Assembly (NCBI RefSeq): GCF_030652515.1
Contig: NZ_JAUSAR010000116.1
Location: 62,001-126,000 of the forward strand
Length of the DNA: 64,000 bases
Origin: Aquabacterium sp.
GTDB lineage: Bacteria; Pseudomonadota; Gammaproteobacteria; Burkholderiales; Burkholderiaceae_C
Reading direction: 5' to 3'
Both the position numbers and the translations under genes were made by a program. This document shows positions 1 to 8,253 of this stretch, one piece after another; the first letter of the stretch is position 1, and each line of letters opens with the position of its first letter. Below the pieces are notes generated by a model. It was given only the letters and a program-made list of their open reading frames with translations, was not told where the DNA came from and did not search any database.

Positions 1-669
1 ATCGTCAACGTGGGCCAGCAGGGCCTGATCCAGGGTGATGGCTGGGTGCCGCGGACCGTGCTGGTTCGGCCCGCCGATGGCCAAAAGCCAGCAGGCCATG
101 AAGCCGTGGAGGCTCGCGCCTACCTGACCACGATTCCGGCGGCGGGCGCCTTGCGGGCCTTGCCCAAGTGGCCGATCACGGTGGCCAAGGGCAAGAAGCC
201 CGTCCTGCCGCCCGCCTCAGAGCCGACGTCTGTCAAGGTTGAGTCGATCCTGAACCGGCGCTGGGTCATGGGCATGGCTTTCGTGGTGGTGGTGGCGGCC
301 TCCGGGCTGTGGGCGCAGCGCCAATCGACGCGCTCCCAGCCTCAAGACATGCTGACCGGCGCGGCCGCTGCCGCCAGTGTGGTCAGTGCCAAGGCCAGCG
401 CTGCATCAGGCAAGTCGGCACCCGCCAAGGCGGTGAAAGGCGAGCCCGGCCTTGAGGACGATCAAACGGCCAGAACGCGCAAGCGCGCGGGCAGCAATGT
501 GGGCGATGTGGCGGAGCCACTCAATCCCAGGCAGGCCTGCGGATCACGCACCTTCATCTCGCTGGCGATCTGCATGAAACGGCATTGTTCACGTCCCGCT
601 TACGCAGGGCACGCCGAGTGCAAGCGCATGACCGAGCAGGAGCAGGGGCAACGGTCTGCGTTCCCCTGA
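1..669 (+). CDS. C-terminal part of a single-pass membrane protein of unknown function (5' end outside window)
   Basis: The reading frame is open from the first base, so the true start lies upstream and only about 222 residues are visible. A hydrophobic segment (WVMGMAFVVVVAASGLWA) lies near residue 90. It is followed by an Ala/Ser/Lys-rich linker and a C-terminal Cys-containing motif (CGSRTFISLAICMKRHC, then HAECKRM), in which four Cys residues could form disulfides or bind metal. From memory, similar Cys-rich tails follow a membrane helix in some Burkholderiales serine/threonine kinases, but no kinase domain is visible here, so that link is only an inference. The stop lies 6 bp from the stop of the convergent exonuclease gene. 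Confidence 0.55.
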   Translation: MVNVGQQGLIQGDGWVPRTVLVRPADGQKPAGHEAVEARAYLTTIPAAGALRALPKWPITVAKGKKPVLPPASEPTSVKVESILNRRWVMGMAFVVVVAASGLWAQRQSTRSQPQDMLTGAAAAASVVSAKASAASGKSAPAKAVKGEPGLEDDQTARTRKRAGSNVGDVAEPLNPRQACGSRTFISLAICMKRHCSRPAYAGHAECKRMTEQEQGQRSAFP

Positions 670-675
670 GCCGGA

Positions 676-1206
676 TCAAGCCACGGCGGCTTGCTGCTTC
701 AAGGCCTTCAAGGTGGATTGCAGCAGGCGCGCGTCCGAGCTGGCGCGGTGCCGCTGAAGGATCATGCCCAGCGCCACCTGCCGCTTCAATTCGTGCCAAG
801 AGGCGGCTTCGCTTTCCGACAGCAGGGCGCGCAGGTTCTCCAGCTTGAAGTGCGGTGTGCGGTTGGCGGCGTCATACAGGCGGTTCAGCCAGGTGTAGTC
901 GTGGGCCCAGGCGTCCGAGTAGACGACCATGCCTTCCAGCCAGTCGTTCAAGGCGTCGGCCACCTCCAGGGCCGAACGGCCATGGCGTTCCAGGTTGTCC
1001 CGGGTGATGTGGTGGACATCTGCCGCGCTGGGGTCCCAGTGTTGCCACTCGGGCTCGGGCTTGACCAGGCTGCACCAGGAGCTGCCGTCGGGCATCACGA
1101 TGCCCACTTCAATCGGGTAGCTGCCCAGGCCGAACCCCGACGCCTCGATGTCAAGGATCGGAGGGGGGTAGTCAAGGGACGAATAGGTAGGCATGAACGA
1201 CGACAT
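676..1206 (-). CDS. DEDDh-family 3'-5' exonuclease-like protein
   Basis: This 176-residue protein has the signature of the RNase T/DnaQ exonuclease fold. Exo I is DIEASGFG (D19, E21), Exo II lies in YSDAWAHDY (D98/D103), and Exo III is HRASSDA (H153, D158), which is the DEDDh arrangement. It would remove nucleotides from 3' ends of DNA or RNA using two metal ions. The protein is a single exonuclease domain with no polymerase-associated extension, so it is probably a stand-alone nuclease and not the Pol III epsilon subunit. The start could instead be Met5. The substrate cannot be read from the sequence. Confidence 0.8.
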   Translation of the reverse strand: MSSFMPTYSSLDYPPPILDIEASGFGLGSYPIEVGIVMPDGSSWCSLVKPEPEWQHWDPSAADVHHITRDNLERHGRSALEVADALNDWLEGMVVYSDAWAHDYTWLNRLYDAANRTPHFKLENLRALLSESEAASWHELKRQVALGMILQRHRASSDARLLQSTLKALKQQAAVA

Positions 1207-1255
1207 CTGGACCCTGGCGTTTATTGGGTTATTCAGACCCTAGTCTCTCACTCGT

Positions 1256-2473
1256 TTAATCGGGTGCATCCAAGGGTTTGAACGGTTTTCGGTCATCCAA
1301 TTCATCGATGTAGTGCTGAATTTGGCAACCTTCACGATGCAAAAAATCAGCCACGGCCTGTTTGAAGCCTGGGTGGGCCAACCAGTGCACCGACTGCGTG
1401 GGCGTACCCAGCAGGCCCCGTGCCAGCTTGTGCTCGCCTTGGGCGCCACCCTCGAAACGCTGGTAGCCCTTGGCGATGCACCAGGCCATGGGTTGGTAAT
1501 AGCAAGCCTCGAAATGCAGGCAGGACACGGTGCTCAGCGCGCCCCAGTAGCGACCGTACGCCAGACCCAGTTCGGTGTCCACCGCCAGCAGCGCGCAGGC
1601 CATGCGCTCGCCCTCGCGGCTGGCCACGAACAGCACCCAGTCCTGGGGGCGTGACTGGCTGGCCAGGCGCCAGAACTCACGGCTCAGGTAAGGCTGTTGT
1701 CCGTGCTGCCAATAAGTCTGCGTGTAGCAGCGGTGAAAGAAATCCCAATCGCCCTGCAGGATCTGTGCGCCTTCCAGCACCTCGAAGCTCACCCCGGCAT
1801 CGCGCACCTTGCGCCGCTCCTGGTGAATCTTCTTGCGCTTGTCCCGGTGCAGGCTGGCCAAGAAATCTTCGTAATCAAAGTAAGGATCGCCCTGGCGGTT
1901 TTGCCAATGGAACTGCACGCCATGGCGTTCCAGCCAGCCTTGTGCCTTGGCGGCCTTGGCCTCCTGGTCAGACACGAACAGGATGTGGGCCGATGACCAG
2001 GCTTGCTGCTGAACCTGCTGGCTGATGGCCTGCAGCAAGCTTTCACGCAGGGCTTGCTGCACGTCGGGCGCCGCCTGTGGATCGACCAACAGACGTGGCC
2101 CTGGCACCGGCGAGAACGGCACGGCCCCCAACAGCTTGGGAAAGTAGCTGGCACCCGCCGCACCAAAGGCCCGGTCGTGGGCATCGGCCCAGGCCCAGTC
2201 AAACACATACTCCCCATAAGAGTGCGACTTGGCGAAGGTGGCGCAAGCGGCCACCAGTTGGCCGGTATCGTCACGCAAGGTGAGGAACAGTGCTTGCCAG
2301 CCCGTCTTGGCACAGGCACTGCCGCTGTCCACCATGGCCGATAAAAAGCCGTGCCGCATGAAAGGCGTGCCGCCCGGAAGGCCGGCCACCAGCCGATCCC
2401 ACTGGGCTGCATCAATGTCACCAGGGTGATCGTGCCATTGCACCGTCAGGTCCAAGGTGAGGGCGGCTACCAT
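1256..2473 (-). CDS. FemAB/GNAT-like N-acyltransferase (COG3146 family)
   Basis: The 405-residue protein resembles the COG3146 'predicted N-acyltransferase' family (DUF482, peptidogalycan biosynthesis-like), which has a tandem GNAT fold. Supporting segments are GGTPFMRHGFLSAMVDSGSA near the N-terminus, the Lys/Arg-rich stretch SLHRDKRKKIHQERRKV in the middle, and the late CACLHFEACYY-type region (here SCLHFEACYYQPMAWCI) and FEGGAQGEHKLARG. These are characteristic of the family. The substrate is unknown. It is transcribed divergently from nadE, with only 48 bp between the two starts, so their promoters overlap. Confidence 0.75.
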   Translation of the reverse strand: MVAALTLDLTVQWHDHPGDIDAAQWDRLVAGLPGGTPFMRHGFLSAMVDSGSACAKTGWQALFLTLRDDTGQLVAACATFAKSHSYGEYVFDWAWADAHDRAFGAAGASYFPKLLGAVPFSPVPGPRLLVDPQAAPDVQQALRESLLQAISQQVQQQAWSSAHILFVSDQEAKAAKAQGWLERHGVQFHWQNRQGDPYFDYEDFLASLHRDKRKKIHQERRKVRDAGVSFEVLEGAQILQGDWDFFHRCYTQTYWQHGQQPYLSREFWRLASQSRPQDWVLFVASREGERMACALLAVDTELGLAYGRYWGALSTVSCLHFEACYYQPMAWCIAKGYQRFEGGAQGEHKLARGLLGTPTQSVHWLAHPGFKQAVADFLHREGCQIQHYIDELDDRKPFKPLDAPD

Positions 2474-2521
2474 GCTGACTTGCGCGCATCCGGCGCGCCA
2501 CCATGGGTTGTCGTCTTGATC

Positions 2522-4240
2522 ATGAGTTCCGTTTCAATCATTGCCCCACCAGTGTCCGCCACCGCGCCCTTGTCGGTGGCCTTGCTGCAATTCAACCCCA
2601 CCGTGGGTGATTTGGCTGGCAACGCCCGCCAGATCATCGAAGGCAGCCAGCAAGCCTACACCGAGGGCGCCCGCCTGGTGGTCACCCCCGAGCTGGCTTT
2701 GTGCGGTTACCCGCCTGAAGATCTGCTGATGCGCCCGGCCTTTCTGGCCGCCTGCGATGCCGCGGTGCAAGACATCGCCCGCGCCCTGGCCCACCTGCCT
2801 GACCTGCACCTGGTGCTGGGCCATCCTCGGGCTGGTCAGGCCGAAGAGCTCCGCACGCGTTCGGTGTCGGCGCCCAGCTTGCTCAACGCCGCCACGGTGC
2901 TGAACGCTGGCCAGGTGATCGCCAGCTACGCCAAGCGGGAGTTGCCCAACTACCAGGTGTTCGATGAGCGCCGCTATTTCATCAGCGGCCGCGAGGCGGG
3001 CCTGGGCTCGGTGGTGATCGACTTGGGCGGGTGGCGCGTGGGCCTGTTGATCTGCGAAGACGCCTGGTTCGACGAGCCCGCCTTGTCGGCCAAGGCCCTG
3101 GGCGCGCAAGCCCTGGTGGTCCTCAACGCCTCGCCCTTCCACGCGGGCAAGCGCGCCGAGCGTGAAGCCAGCATGGCGGAGCGGGCCCGTCAGACGGGGC
3201 TGCCTTTGCTTTACGCCCATCAGGTCGGGGGGCAGGACGAAGTCGTCTTCGACGGCGCCTCTTTCGCGGTTGACGCGCAAGGTCAGGTCCAGGCCCGCGC
3301 GCCCAGCTTCGAAGCCGCCACCTTGCAGATCACCCTTCAGCCCGGCGGCGCGGTCCAGGGCCCGATCGCCGACCACCTGTCGCCCGAGGCCGAAATCTGG
3401 GCGGCGCTGGTGTGCGGTGTGCGCGACTACATCGGCAAGAATGGTTTCCCCGGCATCATCCTTGGCCTGTCGGGCGGCATCGATTCGGCTTTGGTCCTGG
3501 CGATCGCGGTCGATGCCCTGGGCGCCGACAAGGTCCGCACCGTGATGATGCCTTCTCCCTACACGGCCGACATCTCCTGGATCGACGCGCGCGACATGGC
3601 CGACCGCTTGCACGTGCAGCACGACGAAATCGCCATCGCCCCGATGTTCGACGACTTCAAGGCCTCGCTGGCGCCGCTGTTCGTGGGCCGCGCCGAGGAC
3701 ACCACCGAAGAGAACATCCAGGCCCGCATCCGCGGCACCTTGCTCATGGCCTTGTCCAACAAGACAGGCGCCATTGTGTTGACCACGGGCAACAAAAGCG
3801 AGCTGGCGACTGGCTATTGCACCCTGTATGGCGACATGGCGGGTGGGTTTGCCGTCATCAAGGATCTGGCCAAAACGCTGGTCTACAAGCTGTCGCGCTG
3901 GCGCAATGAGCAGGCTGTAGCCGCTGGCCAAGTCGAGCCCATCCCCGAGCGCATCATCACGCGCCCCCCCTCAGCCGAACTGCGCCCCGACCAGACCGAC
4001 CAGGACAGCCTGCCGCCCTATGAGGTGCTGGACGCCATCCTGGAGCGCTACATGGAGCACGACCAGTCCATCGAGGACATCGTGGCCGCGGGCTTCAAGC
4101 GGGCCGATGTGGACCAGGTGACCCGGCTGATCAAGATCAATGAATACAAGCGACGTCAGGCCCCGGTCGGGGTGCGCATCACACACCGTGCATTTGGCCG
4201 GGATTGGCGTTATCCCATCACCTCCAAGTTCCGCGCCTGA
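2522..4240 (+). CDS. nadE: Glutamine-dependent NAD+ synthase
   Basis: The enzyme makes NAD+ from deamido-NAD+, ATP and glutamine, the last step of NAD synthesis, in the cytoplasm. The N-terminal half is a nitrilase-type glutaminase with the E-K-C triad visible as TPEL (E57), AKREL (K138) and LLICEDAW (C178). The C-terminal half is the synthetase with the ATP-pyrophosphatase loop LGLSGGIDSALVLA. From ATG 2522 (MSSVSIIAPP) the protein is 572 residues, usual for the two-domain form. The frame stays open further upstream, but that would run into the divergent acyltransferase gene, so 2522 is preferred. glnB follows after 63 bp, a common Burkholderiales pairing. Confidence 0.96.
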   Translation: MSSVSIIAPPVSATAPLSVALLQFNPTVGDLAGNARQIIEGSQQAYTEGARLVVTPELALCGYPPEDLLMRPAFLAACDAAVQDIARALAHLPDLHLVLGHPRAGQAEELRTRSVSAPSLLNAATVLNAGQVIASYAKRELPNYQVFDERRYFISGREAGLGSVVIDLGGWRVGLLICEDAWFDEPALSAKALGAQALVVLNASPFHAGKRAEREASMAERARQTGLPLLYAHQVGGQDEVVFDGASFAVDAQGQVQARAPSFEAATLQITLQPGGAVQGPIADHLSPEAEIWAALVCGVRDYIGKNGFPGIILGLSGGIDSALVLAIAVDALGADKVRTVMMPSPYTADISWIDARDMADRLHVQHDEIAIAPMFDDFKASLAPLFVGRAEDTTEENIQARIRGTLLMALSNKTGAIVLTTGNKSELATGYCTLYGDMAGGFAVIKDLAKTLVYKLSRWRNEQAVAAGQVEPIPERIITRPPSAELRPDQTDQDSLPPYEVLDAILERYMEHDQSIEDIVAAGFKRADVDQVTRLIKINEYKRRQAPVGVRITHRAFGRDWRYPITSKFRA

Positions 4241-4264
4241 CGATAATCTGGCGATCGTGCTTAA

Positions 4265-4642
<378 letters not shown>

Positions 4643-4652
4643 TTGAAGCTGC

Positions 4653-4673
4653 GCCGCCCTAGCGGCGGCTTTT
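4653..4673. terminator. Intrinsic terminator after glnB
   Basis: A GCCGCC...GGCGGC stem (4653-4658 with 4664-4669) and a short T run lie 10 bp after the glnB stop. They run up to the stop codon of the convergent LOG-family gene. The T run is only four bases, so efficiency is uncertain. Confidence 0.6.
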
Positions 4674-5314
4674 CAGATGTCGGGCGACACGCCGCCTGGG
4701 CCGATTTCGTTCGCGCCCGGCGGCGTTTGCTTTTGAGCCTCCAAAGCCTCTAAGGCCTTGAGCTTGATCGCATCGACCTGCAACTGGTCCAGCAAGCTGC
4801 CAGCCTGGGTGTCCAGCAGCAGCAGCTCCTGAACATCAGGCCACAGGAAGCCGCCATCCCGGCTGCGGTCGATGAACTTCAGCAAGTCGTCGTAGTACCC
4901 CGCCGTGTTGAGCAGGCCCATGGGCTTGTGGTGATAGCCCAACTGCCGCCAGGTCCAGACCTCGAAGATCTCTTCCATGGTGCCGATGCCCCCCGCCAGT
5001 GCCACAAAGGCATCGGACTGCATGGCCATGCGGTGCTTGCGCTCGTGCATGGTGTCCACCACCTGCAAGTCGGTCAGGCCCGGGTGGCCCAGTTCGCGTT
5101 GAACCAGCCGGTGGGGGATCACGCCGATCACCGAGGCGCCGTGCGCCAAAGCGGCATCGGCCACGGCGCCCATCAGGCCTGTGCTGCCACCGCCATAAAC
5201 CAGTTGCCAGCCTCGCAGGCCGATCTGGCGGCCCACCTCGCGGGCGGCGGTTTCAAAGGCAGGATCATTGCCGGTGCGGGAACCGCAGTAAACGCACACT
5301 GAAAAAGCAGCCAT
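4673..5314 (-). CDS. LOG-family (TIGR00730) nucleotide phosphoribohydrolase
   Basis: This is a Rossmann-fold protein of the TIGR00730/LOG family, whose members cleave nucleoside 5'-monophosphates such as cytokinin ribotides or AMP to a free base and ribose 5-phosphate. The signature motifs are the N-terminal CVYCGSRTG, the phosphate loop YGGGSTGLMG, MHERKHRM, and AGGIGTMEE (the family PGGxGTxxE motif with Ala in place of Pro). The start at 5314 (MAAFSVCVYC) gives 213 residues, normal for the family. The frame is open further upstream, but that extension overlaps the RDD gene and is low-complexity shadow sequence. It lies 11 bp downstream of the RDD-protein stop and is probably cotranscribed with it. 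Confidence 0.88.
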   Translation of the reverse strand: MAAFSVCVYCGSRTGNDPAFETAAREVGRQIGLRGWQLVYGGGSTGLMGAVADAALAHGASVIGVIPHRLVQRELGHPGLTDLQVVDTMHERKHRMAMQSDAFVALAGGIGTMEEIFEVWTWRQLGYHHKPMGLLNTAGYYDDLLKFIDRSRDGGFLWPDVQELLLLDTQAGSLLDQLQVDAIKLKALEALEAQKQTPPGANEIGPGGVSPDI

Positions 5315-5325
5315 GGGTGAAGGAG

Positions 5326-5871
5326 TCAGGTTCGGGTGTCGATGAGGCGGGTCTGGCACAAGGCATCGTGCAGGAACTGCCGCTGGGGGTGCAGCCAACT
5401 GAGCAGGGCATAGATGGCCATCCAGCCGAATAGCGCGCCGTACAACCATTTGGATTGGTGCCAGCCCGCCAGCCAGGCGCCCATCAGTGCGGGCGCGAAC
5501 CATAGCCAGGAGCTGACGTAGCGCATCAGGGCCTGCTGGAGGCTCAGCCCCGCACCGTTGACCGCCACGACGCGCAACTGCCAGGTCTTCATCGCCAGGG
5601 TCTGGCCACCATGCGTCCAGAACCACATGAAGTACAGCGACAGCACAACGAACACCGTGGCTTGCAGCCCTTGGCGGTGTTGCAAGGCGTGGCGCTGGCC
5701 GACGATCACGCCAAAAATCAAGCCGACCACCATCACCACGCCGAACAGCAGCACGCCTTCGTACAAGAAAGCGGCCAGGCGGCGGCGCAAGGCGGGCGCA
5801 TGGCCCTGGGCGCGCACCGCACATTCAGCGGCGGACAAAGGCACAAAGGGGACGGCGGGACGGGATTTCAT
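5326..5871 (-). CDS. RDD family integral membrane protein
   Basis: The protein is about 181 residues from MKSRPAVPF. A start 13 codons upstream at 5910 is also possible. It has RDD-family character: an Arg-rich N-terminal segment (ALRRRLAAFLYEGVLL), several hydrophobic helices (GVVMVVGLIFGVIVG; VFVVLSLYFMWFW; LYGALFGWMAIYALLSWL), and the conserved GGQTLAMKTWQLRVV and FLHDALCQTRL near the end. RDD proteins are inner-membrane proteins of mostly unknown transport role, and some are linked to Na+/Li+/H+ antiport. It is the last gene of the sigma factor-DUF3619-DUF3106-RDD series, an arrangement common in Burkholderiales. Confidence 0.85.
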   Translation of the reverse strand: MKSRPAVPFVPLSAAECAVRAQGHAPALRRRLAAFLYEGVLLFGVVMVVGLIFGVIVGQRHALQHRQGLQATVFVVLSLYFMWFWTHGGQTLAMKTWQLRVVAVNGAGLSLQQALMRYVSSWLWFAPALMGAWLAGWHQSKWLYGALFGWMAIYALLSWLHPQRQFLHDALCQTRLIDTRT

Positions 5872-5938
5872 CGGCAGGTGAAACAGGGCAAGGCGCGAAC
5901 AATACACCACGGCGCCATGTGCCCAGGCCCGGGAGATG

Positions 5939-6742
5939 TCAGCGCGATTGCGAGGCGGGCACGGTCGTCATGGCCGCCCCTTGCGCACCCTTTTTGGGCA
6001 GCAAGGTGACCGGGTCCACGAACCCCTTGGTCGCGGCGATTTTCGGCAGCCCCGTTTGCTGGTGCAGGGGCGGCGTGGGCCGTTGGCTGACCAGTGTGGT
6101 GGTGGCACCGCGCCCGGCCTTGATGAGGGAAGGGGCCACGGCCACTTGTGCCGGGGCATTGGCCGTGGCGCCAGGCACCCAGTTGGATTTGCGGGTGGAT
6201 TCGTTGTCGCGCAGCCGCTTTGACGCCTGTTGCGCCCGCTCGCGGGGGCCGGCCATGTTGTCGCTCAGCACCACGGGTTGCTGCTTGCGCCGGGCCTGCT
6301 GCGCCAATTCGCCCCGTTCTTCAGGGCTCAGGGCTTGGTAGGAGGCCCATTTTTTCTGGCGCTCTTCGGGCGACAACTGGCGGGTTTGCTGAAAGCGCAG
6401 GCGCGCTTCACCGCGCTGCTGCGGTGGCAACTTGGACCATTGGGTCATGCGCTCCTGCATGCGCTGCTGTTCCTGGGGTGACAGGCTGCCAAACCGGTTG
6501 GCCACATTCACCCAGCGTTGTTTGTTGGAGATTTCCATCGTCGGCCACAAGGCGGCCAAGGGTTGCAAAGCCCGGCGTTGGGGGCCGCTGAGGCCCGCCC
6601 AGGTGTTTGAGCCGTCTGATGAGGCGCTGGCGGCGATGGCCGCCGAGGTGTTCTTGGGCGGTGGGGCGGCCATGCTCAGATGGCAGCAGGCCAGGCCCAT
6701 GCCCAACACCGCCAGTGCCCAGGCCGTCGCGGCTCGCGTCAT
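5939..6742 (-). CDS. DUF3106 domain periplasmic protein
   Basis: The 267-residue protein has an N-terminal signal peptide (MTRAATAWALAVLGMGLACC to about residue 25, cut near SMAAPP). The middle region is rich in W, Q and R with repeated 'LSPEERQ/LSPQEQQRMQERM' units (about residues 55-155), as in DUF3106 proteins. These repeats recall Spy/CpxP-like periplasmic helical hairpins, but that is an inference. The C-terminal third is low-complexity and Pro/Thr-rich. The start overlaps the stop of the upstream DUF3619 gene (ATGA), so the two are translationally coupled. The role is unknown; context suggests an envelope function controlled with the sigma factor upstream. Confidence 0.8.
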   Translation of the reverse strand: MTRAATAWALAVLGMGLACCHLSMAAPPPKNTSAAIAASASSDGSNTWAGLSGPQRRALQPLAALWPTMEISNKQRWVNVANRFGSLSPQEQQRMQERMTQWSKLPPQQRGEARLRFQQTRQLSPEERQKKWASYQALSPEERGELAQQARRKQQPVVLSDNMAGPRERAQQASKRLRDNESTRKSNWVPGATANAPAQVAVAPSLIKAGRGATTTLVSQRPTPPLHQQTGLPKIAATKGFVDPVTLLPKKGAQGAAMTTVPASQSR

Positions 6743-7389
6743 GGCTGCGCCTCAGCCTCGCCGTCGCTGCCTTCGCTTTCGTCGCTGGCTTCACCGTCTG
6801 ACTCGGCCAGGGCCGACTCGTCGGTTTCCGCCAAGGCAGGCTCCGCACTGATCGGCGGTTCGGTCTGCAGGTACTCTTCAAAACCAGGGTCGGCGTAGGC
6901 GGCCGGGGGCAAGTCGTCGGTCAGCAGCGCCATGTCCACGTCAGAGGCGGCTTGCACCTTCTCCGACTGGTACCAGATGTGGATGCCCCACAAACCCATC
7001 ACCAGCGCCAGGGCTGGCAAGGCGGACGCCAGGCGCCAGCCCCAGGGCAAGGGGCCGTCGTCCATGTTGCGGCCATGGCTTGCGTCGCGGTGCTGCATGC
7101 CGTCACCCCAGCCCGAGAGCGAGGCCTGCCCGGACGAGCCGGATCCTGCCATGCTCACCCCGGCCAGTTGGCGGGACGGCGCGTATTCGGGGGCGGTGAC
7201 CACGGCCACCTGGGGGCGGGCCAGCACGGCCGCACGAACGGCCTGCTCGCGCGCCACGCGCAAACGCTCGGTGATGTCGTGGGGCAGCGCCTTGGCGGAA
7301 TCATCCAGCCGCGCACTGACGCGCAGGGCAAAGCGGGCTTCGATGGCCTCGATCTGCGCGCTCGACAATGGGGTGTTTGGACTTTTCAC
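6739..7389 (-). CDS. DUF3619 family single-pass membrane protein
   Basis: The protein is 216 residues from a GTG start at 7389 (VKSPNTPLSSAQIEAIEARF), placed just after the sigma factor stop at 7407. The N-terminal cytoplasmic part contains an amphipathic segment, FALRVSARLDDSAKALPHDITERLRVAREQAV, described here only by its character. One membrane helix (LASALPALALVMGLWGIHIWY, about residues 135-155) precedes a very acidic Glu/Asp/Ser tail. This N-in topology beside an ECF-type sigma factor resembles an anti-sigma factor, but no zinc-binding anti-sigma motif is present, so that role is an inference. Downstream the gene overlaps DUF3106 by 4 bp. Confidence 0.75.
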   Translation of the reverse strand: MKSPNTPLSSAQIEAIEARFALRVSARLDDSAKALPHDITERLRVAREQAVRAAVLARPQVAVVTAPEYAPSRQLAGVSMAGSGSSGQASLSGWGDGMQHRDASHGRNMDDGPLPWGWRLASALPALALVMGLWGIHIWYQSEKVQAASDVDMALLTDDLPPAAYADPGFEEYLQTEPPISAEPALAETDESALAESDGEASDESEGSDGEAEAQP

Positions 7390-7406
7390 GATGCGACTGC
7401 TTTGAT

Positions 7407-7991
7407 TTACAAGGATATTCCGCGCCCACGCAGGGCTTTGGACAAGGCCTGAACCGCCCGCGAACAATGCGTTTTCACGCTGCCCTCGGAGCAACCCATG
7501 GCGGCCGCCGTTTCAGCGACGTCCATTTCCTCCCAGTAACGCAGCAGGAAGGCTTCCCGTTGACGCGCTGGCAAGTTTCCCACTTCGGCCTCGATGATCT
7601 TGAGCGTTTCGCCCCGGCTGGCGGTGTCCTCAGCACCTTCCGTGCCCGGATCGTCGATCCTCAGGGAATCCAGCAGGTTGAAGTCGCCATCGCCGTCGTC
7701 CGAGGATGACTCGAAGTCTCCCAGGTTCTGGAAAACGGCGTTGCGCACTTTTTGGCGCCTGAACCAATCCAGCGTGGCGTTGGACAAGATCCGCGCGAAC
7801 AGCATGGGCCATTCGTTGGACGGCCGGTCGGCGTAGCTTTGCGTGAGGCGGATCATCGCGTCCTGCACGATGTCCAGTGCCGAATCCTCGTCACGCACGG
7901 CAAAGGCGGTGCGTTTGAATGCGCGGCGCTCAACACTTATCAGGAAGTTGTTGAGTTCGTCTAAGGTGGAGGGACTGGGCAGGGGGGTCAA
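7407..7991 (-). CDS. ECF-type RNA polymerase sigma factor
   Basis: The protein is 194 residues with sigma-70 region 2 (about residues 25-90; DEDSALDIVQDAMIRLTQSY and NATLDWFRRQKVRN) and region 4 (about 130-190; LPARQREAFLLRYWEEMDVAETA and the helix-turn-helix GCSEGSVKTHCSRAVQAL). An acidic, Ser-rich linker joins the two. It directs RNA polymerase to a dedicated promoter set. It heads the leftward operon with DUF3619, DUF3106, RDD and possibly the LOG gene, and probably controls its own operon. The ilv genes start divergently after 262 bp. Confidence 0.88.
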   Translation of the reverse strand: MTPLPSPSTLDELNNFLISVERRAFKRTAFAVRDEDSALDIVQDAMIRLTQSYADRPSNEWPMLFARILSNATLDWFRRQKVRNAVFQNLGDFESSSDDGDGDFNLLDSLRIDDPGTEGAEDTASRGETLKIIEAEVGNLPARQREAFLLRYWEEMDVAETAAAMGCSEGSVKTHCSRAVQALSKALRGRGISL

Positions 7992-8056
7992 GACGCGAAG
8001 ACTTGCGGCGCCAGATCGGCGAGGGCGGATTATGGCACCGTGGCGGCCACTTTCAG

Positions 8057-8065
8057 TGCGATAAT
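8057..8065 (+). promoter_or_regulatory. Possible extended -10 promoter element for ilvB
   Basis: TGCGATAAT at 8057-8065 matches an extended -10 element (TGn before a TATAAT-like hexamer), about 190 bp before the ilvB start. No convincing -35 hexamer is seen 17 bp upstream. The long leader that follows has no run of Leu/Ile/Val codons, so a classical peptide attenuator is not evident. The rest of 7992-8253 holds no gene that can be supported. Confidence 0.35.
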
Positions 8066-8253
8066 GTTCGTCTTTGCGTCATCCCGATCTGGCCTGAATC
8101 GTCACCCCAACTGGTTTCGGTGGCAGGCCGCGCAGGCTCCAAATCCGCCTCACAAGGGCGAGCACGCTGGTGATCCGTCACCGCAGATGCTGTTTGAGGA
8201 GGGGCACCGATCGTTTTTCGTTAGAGAAAAATCCGAAAGGTCTTTTTTACATC

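Noticed and set aside
2534-3931. 465-codon open frame antisense to nadE
   Set aside because: It is a GC-rich shadow of the nadE codons with low-complexity His/Gln/Gly/Val composition and no start signal.
5315-5824. N-terminal extension of the LOG-family gene into the RDD gene
   Set aside because: The extension overlaps the RDD coding region and is Arg/Pro/Ala-rich nonsense. The family start is at 5314.
8066-8253. Leader peptide attenuator before ilvB
   Set aside because: No short frame rich in Leu, Ile or Val codons followed by alternative hairpins is present.
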